DNA of 64,000 nt from Limnephilus marmoratus (GCA_917880885.1 OU862920.1:42877019-42941018); one strand, 5' to 3'. Shown: positions 7,599 through 18,316, counted from the first letter of the stretch. Made by a program: numbers and translations. The notes: generated from the sequence alone by a model not told the origin.

Positions 7599-10522
7599 GG
7601 TCTTTTTGAGGAGAGTAAGGAATGAACATTGGTCTTGAAGAGACCCATGTTGTAGGAAGGAGGAAACACAGAGGCCGGCAAATCATTCCACAGCCGAGCT
7701 GTTGAACACAAGAATGAGTCGAAGAAACGACCCGTTCTCATGTGACAAATGTCAACTGTGTACAAATGTTGGGCACGCGTTTGGCGTGTTTCCCGACTAT
7801 GCACCGGTGCCGAAGGGATCAATGATGCTAGTTCCTCGGAGCATCTTCCATTGTAATACCGGTAGAACAAGGATAGCATTCCCACCCGACGCCTGTGCTC
7901 TAAAGATTGCAATCCGTCTGTTAAGATGGGAGAATCTATCAAACGGACCGCCCGTTTCTGCACAGAGTCGAGGGTATTTTTCAGGTTTTTTGGAACTCCA
8001 GACCAGGGGTGGCTGCCAAATTCAACCGTGGGGCGCACTTGCGATTTGTACAGGGTTAGCAGTTGTGTACTATTAAAGTATCTGCGGGCCCTGTACAGTA
8101 CGCCCAGTTTTTGGGAGGCTAGCTTTACTCTGGCTTCGATGGAGCCCCCATACCTGAGCTGGTCACTTAGGGTTACACCAAGCATATCAATGGAGGGCCT
8201 GTTCGGAAGATTGCTTCCGTTGAAAGAGACTAGATTTTCATTTCGATCCCTTTTGGACGTAATCAGACAAGATTGGGTCTTTGAAACATTAAATTCAACG
8301 AGATTATTTTTACCCCAAGAGAAAACACTCTCGAGGTAGCCGTCCATTCTTTGCTTCAAAGCCCTACGAGCTGTTGGAGTTTGTGAGCCCTTTGGGGGCT
8401 TGTCAAACAAAAAGCTATCATGAACTGTACTGTCGTCCGCATAACAGTGAATTGGTGCACATGACAAAAGGTCGTTGATGTGCAACAAAAACAAAGTTGG
8501 AGACAGAACCGATCCCTGCGGGACGCCAGCATTTATCGAGTGTGAGGAAGAGGTGAAACCATCGACTACCGTCTGAATCGACCTCCCCCTCAAGAAGTCG
8601 GCAATCCACGTACACAAGGATGCGGGAAGTCCGTAAGAATGCAGCTTGTTGACAAGTCCTCGGTGCCAAACCCGGTCAAAGGCCTTGGAAATATCCAGTG
8701 CAACCGTTTGGGTCTCACCGAAACGTTCCAGGCATCGCCCCCAAACATGCGTCACATACGCGAGAAGATCACCGCACGAGCGGTTCCGACGGAATCCGTA
8801 TTGACGGTCGTTAATAATTTTGTTCTTCTCGAGGTATGTGAGCAGTTTGTCGTTGATCACACGTTCCATCACCTTAGACAGAACTGATGTGATCGCTATG
8901 GGGCGGTAGTTGGCCGGGTTGGAGCGGTCACCCTTCTTTGGAATAGGATGGATAACCGCTTTTTTCCAACCAGAGGGCACAGAGCCAGTCTTCAGGGACA
9001 TTTTAAAAAGCTTCGTCAAAATTGGAGCTAATTCTGCAGCGCACCTCTGCAGTACCAGGGCAGGTATTCCGTCGGGCCCACTAGCTTTATTAACATCAAG
9101 CCCTCGTAAAACATGGAGTACTTCCCGATGCCGGATCCTCAGCTTTTTCATATGAAAACCGCAGTGAGGAACCGACGTCGGGACAGCACCTTGGTCATCG
9201 AGGGTTGAGTTATCCGCAAACATTTTACCTAGTAAGTTAGCCTTTTCGGTGGCGGTGTTTGCTAGTGAGCCGTCAGGTTTGGTAAGAGGTGGCAGACTGG
9301 ATTTGCAGAAATTGCGACCTATTGAGCCCGCAAGCGACCAGAATTGCCTGCTGCCATGCGGGCATGCAGTCAGCTTTCTGCTGATCTGCTGGTCGTGCTC
9401 GAATTTTGACCTATTTATGATTCTCTTGGTTTCCTTTGCCATTTTGTTGTAAGCTGTTCTGTCTTCGGATGTTCTAGATGTGTTGTAGGCTCGGTAAGCC
9501 GCGTTTTTTCGTCGCACTGCTTCAGCGCATTGTCGACTGAACCACGGCTTTGAGCCTACACCAGTTTCCTTAACAGTAGATTGGATGAAGCCATCCATCG
9601 CGGATGTGATGACTTCACCAATTTCCTGGGCACATCTTGAGGGATCCGAAGTCCGAAAACAGACAGCTGACCACGGAAAAGCATTAAAATGTGCCCGCAG
9701 ACCAAACCAATCTGCTGACCTATAGTGCCACACTTTTCTCTTCAGTCTCTCGTTTGGTGGTCTGAAGTTTACAGGGATTGATGTCGTCACCAGGCAGTGG
9801 TCGGACGATCCTAAAGGCGCTGTGACTTCAATCCTGTAACCGTGTGGCACAGTAGTTAAAAATAGGTCTAACAGATTGGAACGGTGAGTCTGGACATCAG
9901 GAACCCTTGTAGGCTCCTGAACCATTTGCTCCAATCCGTAGCAAAGGGCAAAGGATTCCGCTTGGCGTCCAGCCGAGTCTGTTGATCCTGAGAACTTCAA
10001 CCAAGGTTCGTTATGAACATTGAAGTCCCCCAGGACCACAAACTCTGCCGTAGGGTAGCGGGGCAAGAGGTCATCAATAGTGTCGCTTAAGTGTTTGAAG
10101 AGCTCGGACGTGTCTGATTCGCTCAGGTTCGGTGAGCGGTATAAACACGCGTAGAATCTTACCGTACTGGCAAGATTGACGCGTACCCACATTACGTCGA
10201 ATCTGGAGTTTTCCAGATTCAACAATCGCACACAGTTGACGTCAGCTCGACTATAGAGACAGACACCTCCTTTAGGTCTGAACTTGCCTGCGAGGGTGAA
10301 GCCCGGGCAGTCCAGATAGGAGGTGTCTACAGGCTCAGCTATCTGAGTTTCAGACAGGAAGAGTAGGTTTGGGCGTTGAGAAAAAAGGTGGTGGTGGACA
10401 GAGTTTAAATTGGTGTGCAGGCCGCGAATGTTGGTGTAATCCACCAACAGTTTTGGCCCGCACCGGGGACGCCTACGTCTCGCCGCTGTAATGACGTTAA
10501 TTATTGTAGGTTGCAAGTTCAT
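7577..10522 (-). CDS. LINE polyprotein: AP endonuclease + reverse transcriptase
   Basis: This 981-codon frame starts at ATG 10522. The N-terminal exonuclease-endonuclease-phosphatase domain (about residues 25-250) shows NIRGL, LLFLSETQ, VVLGDFNVHNE and GSSDHCLV, which carry the Asn, Glu, Asp/Asn and Asp-His catalytic residues for nicking target DNA. The RT domain (about 490-760) shows IHPIPKKGD, NYRPIAITSV, QYGFRRNRS, the first catalytic Asp in ALDISKAFDRVWH, GVPQGSVLSP and the catalytic YADDS. The C-terminus has the conserved RRVGMLSLFYRYYNG and TGRFFDSFLCSTARLWNDLP blocks. The frame is uninterrupted and all key residues are seen, so the copy may be competent. Clade is uncertain (jockey/CR1 group). 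A degraded relative of its C-terminus lies at 51950-52385. Confidence 0.93.
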   Translation of the reverse strand: MNLQPTIINVITAARRRRPRCGPKLLVDYTNIRGLHTNLNSVHHHLFSQRPNLLFLSETQIAEPVDTSYLDCPGFTLAGKFRPKGGVCLYSRADVNCVRLLNLENSRFDVMWVRVNLASTVRFYACLYRSPNLSESDTSELFKHLSDTIDDLLPRYPTAEFVVLGDFNVHNEPWLKFSGSTDSAGRQAESFALCYGLEQMVQEPTRVPDVQTHRSNLLDLFLTTVPHGYRIEVTAPLGSSDHCLVTTSIPVNFRPPNERLKRKVWHYRSADWFGLRAHFNAFPWSAVCFRTSDPSRCAQEIGEVITSAMDGFIQSTVKETGVGSKPWFSRQCAEAVRRKNAAYRAYNTSRTSEDRTAYNKMAKETKRIINRSKFEHDQQISRKLTACPHGSRQFWSLAGSIGRNFCKSSLPPLTKPDGSLANTATEKANLLGKMFADNSTLDDQGAVPTSVPHCGFHMKKLRIRHREVLHVLRGLDVNKASGPDGIPALVLQRCAAELAPILTKLFKMSLKTGSVPSGWKKAVIHPIPKKGDRSNPANYRPIAITSVLSKVMERVINDKLLTYLEKNKIINDRQYGFRRNRSCGDLLAYVTHVWGRCLERFGETQTVALDISKAFDRVWHRGLVNKLHSYGLPASLCTWIADFLRGRSIQTVVDGFTSSSHSINAGVPQGSVLSPTLFLLHINDLLSCAPIHCYADDSTVHDSFLFDKPPKGSQTPTARRALKQRMDGYLESVFSWGKNNLVEFNVSKTQSCLITSKRDRNENLVSFNGSNLPNRPSIDMLGVTLSDQLRYGGSIEARVKLASQKLGVLYRARRYFNSTQLLTLYKSQVRPTVEFGSHPWSGVPKNLKNTLDSVQKRAVRLIDSPILTDGLQSLEHRRRVGMLSLFYRYYNGRCSEELASLIPSAPVHSRETRQTRAQHLYTVDICHMRTGRFFDSFLCSTARLWNDLPASVFPPSYNMGLFKTNVHSLLSSKRPSTQHPR

Positions 10523-11307
10523 GATTTTAATTGTTGGTTATTTTGTTTTTTTGATATGAGAGGAAGGAAGGTCTGGGAGGGAAAAGGTATAAGGGGTGGG
10601 TAGGATGCTGGGGTTCAGAGTTTCCAGGAGTGACGGACGTATGTATCCAACCCACCCACTGCGGTGCAAGGCGATGGGCAGGGAGAGTCCGGCTGGAGAG
10701 GTCACCCAATGCGCCCCAAACGCTACTGCTGGGTCCCCTCCGGTCACGAACCGGCACAACAGCAGCGGCGGGGTTTTTTCACTCGTTGATGGGGCAGCCC
10801 ACCCTCAGTCGTGAGCCTGAGGGTCGGGCCCCTGTACTACCGAGCGGCCCGGTCAGCGGTAACCGGTTGTAAAGGGTCTCCCTCAACCAGCATCTCCCAA
10901 TCCGGCCCGCCACGCAGAAGGTGGGCCGACGCACCCGCCATCAAGACCTGGACAAACATTACCCCAAGAACCCGGGCACCCCTGCTAAGTCACCAAACGT
11001 AGCGAACCACTTGGGGTGACCTGTGGCAGAGGTGTTGGTCATCCAATAAATGGTTCCCAGGGCGGCGGTACCCATACCCGCCTACCAAATTATAGTTACT
11101 ATTATGTTTCAAGAAAATGTTCACAATTATCCTACGAGAAGACGCGGAGACTTTAGGCTTCCCAAAACTAAACTTTCGTGCACACAAAATAGCGCATTTT
11201 ATAAAGGGCAAAAACTCTATAACAGTCTGCCAAATGCCATAAAGGAAGCCTCAAGTCTCAGCAATTTTCGTAGGATGTGTGCATTATATGTAAAAAATAT
11301 TTTTTGA

Positions 11308-11849
11308 TTACTCACTAATGTTATTCTCAGGGTCTTGTTCTTTTATAATGACGTATTTTTGTATAGTTATCTTTTTTATTTAGTATTCTTTTTTTTAAAT
11401 GTAGTTGTGAATATTCCTGTACCCACTTCGTAAATTTTATTTTTTATATTTTCCTACTAGATGTATGAAAATATTTACATACATCTAAATAAAAAATTCA
11501 AAAACAAAAACAAAAAACAAGATAGACGTAATAAATAAAAAAAAATTATTACCTACTTTATTTTTTTTTTTTTTTTTGTTTTACAGTTTTTTAGAGAAAA
11601 ATGTGTCCTTACTGGGGTACCCCGTTCTAAGGACACATTGTAGAAGTTATCGTGTTTGAAATATAAGTAAATACCTATGTTAAAATATTACTGTGGAAAA
11701 TAATAAAGTTGAATTTAAAAGAAAGTACAATACGAGCATTAATCTTTGTTAGGTTGCAAAATTGTATATATGTATTAATCAATATACTTTATAAAATAAT
11801 GTGTACAAAGGTGGCGATACACGCTTCTCAGAAACAGTCCCGGTAACAA
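11308..11849. other. 3' UTR of the old LINE, then unassigned sequence
   Basis: After the old RT frame ends, AT-rich sequence with an A-rich stretch near 11480-11520 probably represents its 3' UTR. Beyond that, an imperfect inverted repeat around 11600-11640 (GTGTCCTTA ... TAAGGACAC) is the only structure noticed. Confidence 0.4.
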
Positions 11850-12420
11850 CATGTGTGGAGGATGTGTTACACCGTCCTTGCTGGGAATACGGAGGCGTCT
11901 ACTAATATCTACAGGAATTTCAAAAACTGAAAAAATCGAACTAATATCTATGAGAATCATTTTGACTAATATCTATGAGAACCAAAGTGTTGACGAATAT
12001 CTACAGCTCAAACTGCTGACTAATATCTGTGGGAACCAAAGTGTTGACGAATATCTACAGCACTGGCAGAGGTTGGATTTGCAATTATGTATAGCATATT
12101 AGAATAACGTAATATTGCGTATGCAGTTTAAAAAACTTAACTTATGTAAGTATGTATGTAAAAATCCCTAATATCGGACTATTGGACACATTTAGATGAT
12201 TAGTCCAACCTATGCTCTGTAGGTATTAGTTCAACCTACGCTCTGTAGATATTAGTCAACACTGGGACCGTCATGGATATTCGTCCGACCTTAGCTCTGT
12301 AGATATTAGTGAACACTCTGAAGTTCGTAGATATTAGTTCAACATATGAGCTGTAGATATTCGTCCGACATACAGGCTGTATATATTAGTATCTGGAGTC
12401 CTCTATCGCCCTTCCATGAA
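11850..12420. repeat. Array of inverted 'ACTAATATCTACAG' motifs
   Basis: Between 11900 and 12065 the motif ACTAATATCTAYRRG recurs in direct orientation. Between 12200 and 12400 its complement (CTGTAGATATTAGT) recurs at 30-50 bp steps. The two halves face each other. The block ends in 'TTCATGAAGAATC'-like sequence similar to that beside the second palindrome-bearing Helitron (58140-58200). It is probably part of the same Helitron-like element as the palindrome at 12459-12594. Confidence 0.6.
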
Positions 12421-12458
12421 GAATCCTTTTGAAGATATTAGGGCTGGAAGTTTCGCCA

Positions 12459-12594
12459 TCTAGAAATTTCTAGAACAGTTCAGATCATTCGAAAATGTTC
12501 GAGAGAATTCCGCAACATTCCAGAATATTCTAGAATGTTGCGGAATTCTCTTGAATATTTTCGAATGTTCTGGACTGTTCTAGAAATTTGTAGA
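12459..12594. repeat. 136-bp imperfect palindrome built of TTC/GAA (heat-shock-element-like) units
   Basis: The two arms are near-identical inverted copies (TCTAGAAATTTCTAGAAC at the left end faces GTTCTAGAAATTTGTAGA at the right). The centre contains four contiguous alternating units, TTC-CA-GAA-TA-TTC-TA-GAA (12518-12535), the exact spacing of a heat-shock-factor site. A related array lies in the Helitron at 57826-58290. Confidence 0.8.
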
Positions 12595-12599
12595 GAAAT

Positions 12600-13330
12600 A
12601 AATATATAGTATATAAAGCAAGATCCGTCATGGGTTCGAACGTCAGTTCAATATCATGTCAACTTCCACTTTAATTTATTTGTGACCGTAACCGATTTCA
12701 GCCTGTTAAGGCCATCTTCATTCTGGTACAAATTATTCTTAATGTACGGTTTGCATACATAACACATGGGGGAGGGGCAGAATGATGGTCTACAAGGATT
12801 TTATTCGATTATATGGTTTTTTTTTCATATTTGTTACCATGTCGTACTTGACTGTTGAATTTCTAATTATTTGGTTATTCCCAGAAGGCATAATTACTTC
12901 TTCGTTAATTAATCAAGAATAAAAATAATGGTGATAGACACGGTTTGTCATTTTTATTACTATGAATATCACAATGATTTAAAGATAATTAAAAACATTA
13001 TGAAAAAACGTTTTTGCAATATATCAATAGCCATAAATGATAGGTTATGTATCATCTATTAGATGTTGGTAATAAATAAATATCAAAATAATAAAATTAA
13101 ACACGTGTCGTGAAACCGGCTATGTACAGTAGAGTCAATTTAATGATGACATTTTCTTTGAAAATTATATTTAAAGGAAGGCAAAACAAGACTTTGAACA
13201 TTAATGCAAAATTCGTTTGTTTTGTGCAAACTTTGAGCAACTTATTATAAAAATAGTTATCATTGAACAATTCGACATTGTACTTTTTTTGTATTTGTGG
13301 AAATTTTCTTTATAAAGATATTATTTTCAA
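12600..13330. other. No feature recognised
   Basis: AT-rich. A short GTTCGAACG-containing stretch near 12635 follows the palindrome, but no tRNA fold is evident. No coding signal. Confidence 0.5.
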
Positions 13331-13339
13331 ATGAGAGGC

Positions 13340-13640
13340 ACGAATGTGTATCGCCACCCCGCGAACCATTATTTGAATAACCAAACACCTCTAACATAGG
13401 TCACCCCAGGCGGTTCACTAGTTTGGCTACTTAGCAGCGGTACCCGGGTTAATGGGGTTAGGTATGTCTATGTCACCAGATTCCAACGATTTCTCATACC
13501 TTTTTTCTTCCCAAAACTTCACTCATCTTCATTTACTTAATAAGACCCTCCACACAGCATCCCCAAAGATGAAATAGGAGTCGTTTTACGTCAGGGCCTC
13601 CTTGGTGGAACTAAAGTAATTTAAAAAAAATCTGTTTTAC
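13340..13640 (+). mobile_element. LINE-derived non-autonomous element
   Basis: Leader-like sequence (CGCCACCCCGCGAACCATTA, GTTCACTAGTTTGG, CTTAGCAGCGGTACCCGGG) runs into a polypyrimidine stretch and then the LINE 3' end (AAGACCCTCCACACAGCATCC ... CAGGGCCTCC). No coding region lies between. It has the same organisation as 2533-4817 without insertions. Confidence 0.8.
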
Positions 13641-14536
13641 AATGTACATTGTAAACTAAAACCCTTAAAAAAAACAAAACTCAACGGACTGTAGTCATAA
13701 CACTACTCGAGTATTTGTATCACTTGGTCTTGCCATGTCTTCCTTGGTTAACTCCAACTTCTTCTACCCAATGCCATATATTAGGGTTACCATGAGCACT
13801 TCATTAAAACATATTTTTAATCGCGACTAACGTGTTCATTCCTCCATGAAGTTTTCAGCATTTGCTTTTCTTCCTATGATCCTTTTCTTTCAACATATAC
13901 GAGTATTTTGTATTAATATACTTATTTAAATTATCTACTGGCTTTGGAAGAACCCGTCGAAATCCTTTATGCTTTATACTTTATTCTTTATACTTTCTTT
14001 TATACTTTGTTATCTTTTTTATTTTGTAACCGGCAGTGGTCAACAAGGTATACTGGTTAATACAAAGCTTTAGTACATATTCAATTTATCTGAATGTCTC
14101 GATCTTTGGAAGACCAATTTAATTTCATTTAAACTTCTAGATTTGTTTATCTTGCTAGACAAGTTACCCTGAAATTGTTTAAACCACGGAACAAATACTT
14201 TTCATGTAATTAGAGATTGGTACCCGGAAATTCGTTCTGTTAAATCCGTTTTATCTTTCTATTTCAAGTGCATTCCAATTTATTATTTAATGGAAAACGA
14301 AACCGAAATTTTGCGCTGGTAACGCAGATATCATCGGAATTAAACCACCACGGGTTTTATTTAGCTCGGGCAATTGCCCCGGGGCTACGCAACCCTATTG
14401 ATAACCACGTTATGTATTTTGGGAATAAGTGCTCCGGAAAGTCCATTACTTGACCATAAACCGTTTGGTTTTCCAATTTTTTCAGGATAAAAGAAGAGTC
14501 GCTATATTCAAGTTTATATAAGTTGCAAAAGTTTTT
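13641..14536. other. No feature recognised
   Basis: AT-rich. A 61-codon open frame at 14268-14453 has no motif I recognise. Confidence 0.5.
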
Positions 14537-14911
14537 GAAGTAAAACTTCTTTACGCATGCTGGACTTGGGGAGTAAGCTGGTGAATGCGTGACGAGAATA
14601 TTACGAAAAGCGAGGCGAACGATAGTTGAGAGGTAGATAGATAGTTAGTGAAGATAGAAAGAGAGAGAGAGTTACGTTTCGTATATTACTGTAGGGGCAA
14701 GAGGGAGAGGTGCAAGCACACATTTTCTTTCTCTCTTTCTCTCGTAGCCAGTAACGATTAGTATATCTAAGACACAGCGCAGACCTATTGTCTGTATCAC
14801 ACTGTAGGAGCAGGAGAGAGCAGTGCACGCGCACTTTTGCTTTCTCTCTTCCTATCACATAGATGGAGCTAAAGAAGTTTTACTTCAGTCGTGTGGTCTA
14901 AAGCACACTCG
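14537..14911 (+). repeat. Family E repeat (Helentron-like)
   Basis: Starts GAAGTAAAACTTCTTTACGC and ends AGAAGTTTTACTTCAGTCG followed by GTGTGGTCTAAAGCACAC, which can form a terminal hairpin. The same ends, inverted, bound 24094-24342. The middle carries a CT-rich stretch with an internal duplication (about 14690-14735 and 14800-14845). No coding sequence. Confidence 0.7.
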
Positions 14912-15327
14912 TTTATTATAAAACTTGGCGGTATTGTTATAGCAGTGGATGTAGTATTTTTTGTGAATATCGTGACCACTTTAAAACCAATGGTAGGTAC
15001 ATACCTATAAACAAAATAGAGAAACACGTAACGTGAAAAAAATTCAACTGTTCAGTTAACTAAAGTACGAGAGTAGATTTCAGAAAAATAAAGTAGACAA
15101 GAGTGGGTAAGCTACGAAGCACCGCACAATCAGGAGACCGATTATTTTATCCCATTCTCTCGCAGGCTTAATCATATAGATGCATGTGTTTTTTCTCTTT
15201 TTTCGTTTCATTGAGTTTCAAATTAGAACGGTACTAAAGAATTCTTAAAGCGAAAACAGAGAATGAATAATATATGTAAACCTGAAGTGTAAAACAACGT
15301 ACGAACGAAGTAAAACAATGTTTCGCT

Positions 15328-15381
15328 AAAATGTCTTAAATAATGGAATCTAAATATCTATCCCATTATTTAAGACATTTT
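15328..15381. repeat. Hairpin with perfect 19-bp arms
   Basis: AAAATGTCTTAAATAATGG (15328-15346) faces its exact complement at 15363-15381 across a 16-nt loop. It could be a foldback MITE core or a small-RNA hairpin; nothing decides between them. Confidence 0.7.
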
Positions 15382-15682
15382 AAAATATCAGCCCATATTA
15401 TTAGGTATATGAACTAGGCGACGACCAACACGTCGCCCGCGGTGAAATAGAGCACATTTTCCGTGTCACAGTTCCCGTTGAGACGGTTTTATTTTCTCAG
15501 TGCGCGGAGCAGTTCCGAATCTGCCCGTTGCTTTTGAATAGCGAGGAAAGTCAAACCATGAGATGATTTTTCGATTGCTATTTTCATTTTGCCTCCCTTC
15601 TTTCAATCGAGGGTTTCGCACCATTTCCCGCATACGTCATATTATACATTATAGAACAACTTGACTTAAAACACCTTTTCAC

Positions 15683-16103
15683 TGCAACAATACTTTTTTT
15701 TTTTTTTAAGTGAATACCGCACAAGAATCTCAACTGCTCCCGTCTGGAGCCAGTGAGACTATGGCATCCCCAATTGGGGTATGTTGTGAGGCTGAACGTA
15801 GTGGGGAGTGGAAGGAGATGGGGAAGAGGAAGGTTATGGCTATTCAGATCTCGTCACTAAACACGGCTAAAGCCATTTTCAGGCAACGTTTTAATTCTGA
15901 ATGGTGGTCTTACACCAGGGCGATACTGATAGTATCTTCCACTCTGGAACATGCCGCAAATATACTATATATCTATTATTTTAAATGAATTAATTGTGAA
16001 ATAACACAAATTAATCAAATAAAATTTATTTGCGCATGCCGGGTTCGAACCCGCGACCTCCGGATTGTGAGTCAAGAGTCTTACCCACTGGACTACGGAG
16101 GTC
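15683..16103 (-). repeat. tRNA-derived SINE (family A), complete
   Basis: Read on the minus strand, it begins with a tRNA-like head (16103 down to about 16030) with an A-box-like TAGTCCAGTGGGTAAG and a perfect B box (GGTTCGAACCC). The family body follows, and the element ends in an A tail seen as the T-run near 15693-15706. The head resembles a CAC-anticodon tRNA, but the anticodon stem is imperfect. This is the best reference copy of the family in the window. Confidence 0.88.
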
Positions 16104-16720
16104 GTAGTACCAATGCACAACAAAAATCAATAATAAATCGATTGCACACTTTAGTACCACGTTAAAAAAATACTGTTTCCATTTTACCTTTGTTTTTTTC
16201 CTACATTATAATAATAATATGTTTATATGGCGCTGTACAAATAAACATCTAATATAATTAATATAACTGGCTTACAACTAAAATTTATAGTTATAGCTAT
16301 AGACTTACATCTAAGACTTTAAGCTATTGACTTATGACTAAGTAAGGACGAGTTGTTTAAAAAAAAATTGATTCATCAAATATTTGAGGTCAATTTTCAC
16401 GTTGTATGAAAGTTGTATTCATGTTCTGTGATTATTTCATTTTTATAAAGCAACATGCCTATAATGATATAATAACAGAATTTTAATGGAACGTATATAG
16501 AACGGGAAAATTGATGTCAAATATTTGATGATTGTTCACATTTTTTGAAAAAAAAAAAAAAAACCCGCCCTAAGACATTTAATTGCTGACTTAATGACAT
16601 ACGAGTATATAAAACTAGTGACTTAAATACATATTTACAACTGCGACTTAAAGTTAGAGATTTACAACTAACACATGTACCTACATTTAAAAATACTTGA
16701 TTAGGGTTTTGCCAGGGTTG
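16104..16720. other. No feature recognised
   Basis: AT-rich. Several related 'ACTTACAACTAA / GACTTATGACTAA' phrases recur between 16260 and 16680 without a regular period. Confidence 0.4.
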
Positions 16721-16724
16721 TCAG

Positions 16725-17148
16725 TTTTATTTTATTTTTTATATGAATACCGCACATGAGTTCCCAACTGCTCTTGTCTAGAGCCTGTGAGACTATGGCA
16801 TCCCCAATTGGGGTAGGTATGTTGTGAGGCTGAAGGTAGTGGGGAGAGGAAGGAGATCAGGAAGAGGAACGTGGGGACGTACCTGGCTATTCAAATCTGG
16901 TCACTAAACACGGATAAAGCCATTTCAAGCAACGTTTCAATTCTGAATGGTGGTCCTACACCAGGGCGATGTTGAGACTATATTCCACTATGGAACGTGC
17001 CGCAAATATACTGTATACAATTTTTAATTTATTATTTGTGAAATATCACAAATTAATAAAATAAAATTTGTTTGCGTACGCCGTGTTCGAACCAGCGATC
17101 TTCGGATTATGAGTCGAGAGTCTTACCTCGGGACCACGAAGGCCGTTG
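16725..17148 (-). repeat. tRNA-derived SINE (family A), complete but diverged
   Basis: Same layout as the copy 600 bp upstream, in the same orientation. The tail side is at about 16730, the body is in the middle, and the decayed head at 17080-17148 still has GTTCGAACC for the B box. Confidence 0.83.
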
Positions 17149-17456
17149 AACAGTGATGTGTCAGTGACATAAACCATACGGCAAAATCTGTATGTAGGTA
17201 TATGATCAATTATGTTACGTAGGTAAGTTTTTGCTGCGAGTCGAAGCAGTCTCAGGATTTTATACGTGAATATTATATTCTATAGATGTTATACTTATTA
17301 CTTTCTATTTTTAGGGTTACTAGTGCCAGAAGAAGAAGAAAGTTCTTATAAAATAATTCAATTTTAGAACATGGGTTCGAAATAATCTTAATGGACACTG
17401 AATTTATAGAAAAGTTAAGAAATCTTAAATGTTTTAAATTAATCTATTAATTAATT

Positions 17457-18105
17457 ACGCTATTTGAAAATGTACAAAATTAAAGTAAACACTACGGAGT
17501 AAGCAAAAAAGAAAGGATTATTATAATGATGATATTTTATATGTGCACGTTAAGTTATATTATTTTTCAGTAATTTTTGTACAAATAAATGCGAGTTTGA
17601 ACTCCGGTTAATAATACTGCAGTGTAATGTTATTGTCACAATAATTTTCCGGTGAGGAACCAGAGTATGTGGAGTATATCAGTAGCGTCAAATAGTTTTA
17701 AGTAATCAATATAAAATTTATAATTTACAATATTGCTTTCAACATTATTTAAAACACTACGGAGTAAGCAAAAAAGAAAGGATTATTATAATGATGATAT
17801 TTTATATGTGCACGTTAAGTTATATTATTTTTCAGTAATTTTTGTACAAATAAATGCGAGTTTGAACTCCGGTTAATAATACTGCAGTGTAATGTTATTG
17901 TCACAATAATTTTCCGGTGAGGAACCAGAGTATGTGGAGTATATCAGTAGCGTCAAATAGTTTTAAGTAATCAATATAAAATTTATAATTTACAATATTG
18001 CTTTCAACATTATTTAAAAACTTAGTATCTGAGTAATCAAATGGACGATCGGTATATCTATGAAAAATAAACGAATTATTAAATGTTAAAATATTAAATG
18101 TACGA
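17457..18105 (-). repeat. Unclassified repeat with a 265-bp tandem duplication
   Basis: The segment starting CACTACGGAGTAAGC is present twice in tandem with a 265-bp period (17490-17754 and 17755-18019). The two copies appear identical. A single copy of the same repeat lies at 22497-22856. On the minus strand a short frame at 17901-18152 reads GFFGYHTRLSPCC ... FHRYTDRPFDYSDTKFL, which I do not recognise; strand is given for that frame only. Confidence 0.85.
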
Positions 18106-18316
18106 CTACCACAACACGGGCTTAGCCTAGTGTGGTAGCCAAAAAAACCCAAATATCTGTTACTAATAAAAAATATATGAAATAAAAAAAAATAAAAAAA
18201 AAAAAAAAATAAAAAAAATCGTCGATCTTTACCGCATTAAATGAACAGAAAAAATAGCAAAGTTTAAATAGAATGACTAATTTACTGAAATAAGTATCTG
18301 AATAAGAGAGTTTTTT

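Larger units (their letters stand above)
7507..11088 (-). mobile_element. Full-length-looking single-ORF non-LTR retrotransposon (LINE)
   Basis: Reading on the minus strand there is a 560-bp leader (11088-10523), an intact endonuclease/RT ORF, a short 3' UTR with a strong stem structure, and a poly(A) tail seen as T-run 7507-7522. No ORF1 with zinc knuckles is visible in the leader. Insertion into an older RT sequence (7330-7505 / 11089-11307) fixes both boundaries to within a few bases. The target duplication appears to be very short (possibly TA) or absent. Confidence 0.9.
7330..11307 (+). pseudogene. Old LINE reverse-transcriptase C-terminal region, split by a younger LINE
   Basis: Left piece 7330-7505 reads, with one internal stop, RRMRMILK ... 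TKQHIIYNTLTMIYKLKNN ... NYLK. Right piece, about 11089-11307, continues VTIMFQENVHNYPTRR ... DFRLPKT ... QNSAFYKGQKLYNSLPN. Together they match the C-terminal organisation of the related fragment at 21700-22283 (IIYNTL/FIHKIINN, HNTRT, LMYKGMKLYNKLPE). The spacing between the NYL and HN motifs is 12 residues in both once the intervening LINE is ignored. This shows the LINE at 7507-11088 inserted into a pre-existing RT copy. Confidence 0.8.

Noticed and set aside
10527..10872. Open frames in the LINE leader as a possible ORF1
   Set aside because: Only 72-80 codons, no zinc knuckle or RNA-binding motif, and several frames overlap.
16030..16103. A tRNA gene (CAC anticodon)
   Set aside because: It has A and B boxes but an imperfect anticodon stem and is followed by the SINE body and A tail, so it is a SINE head.
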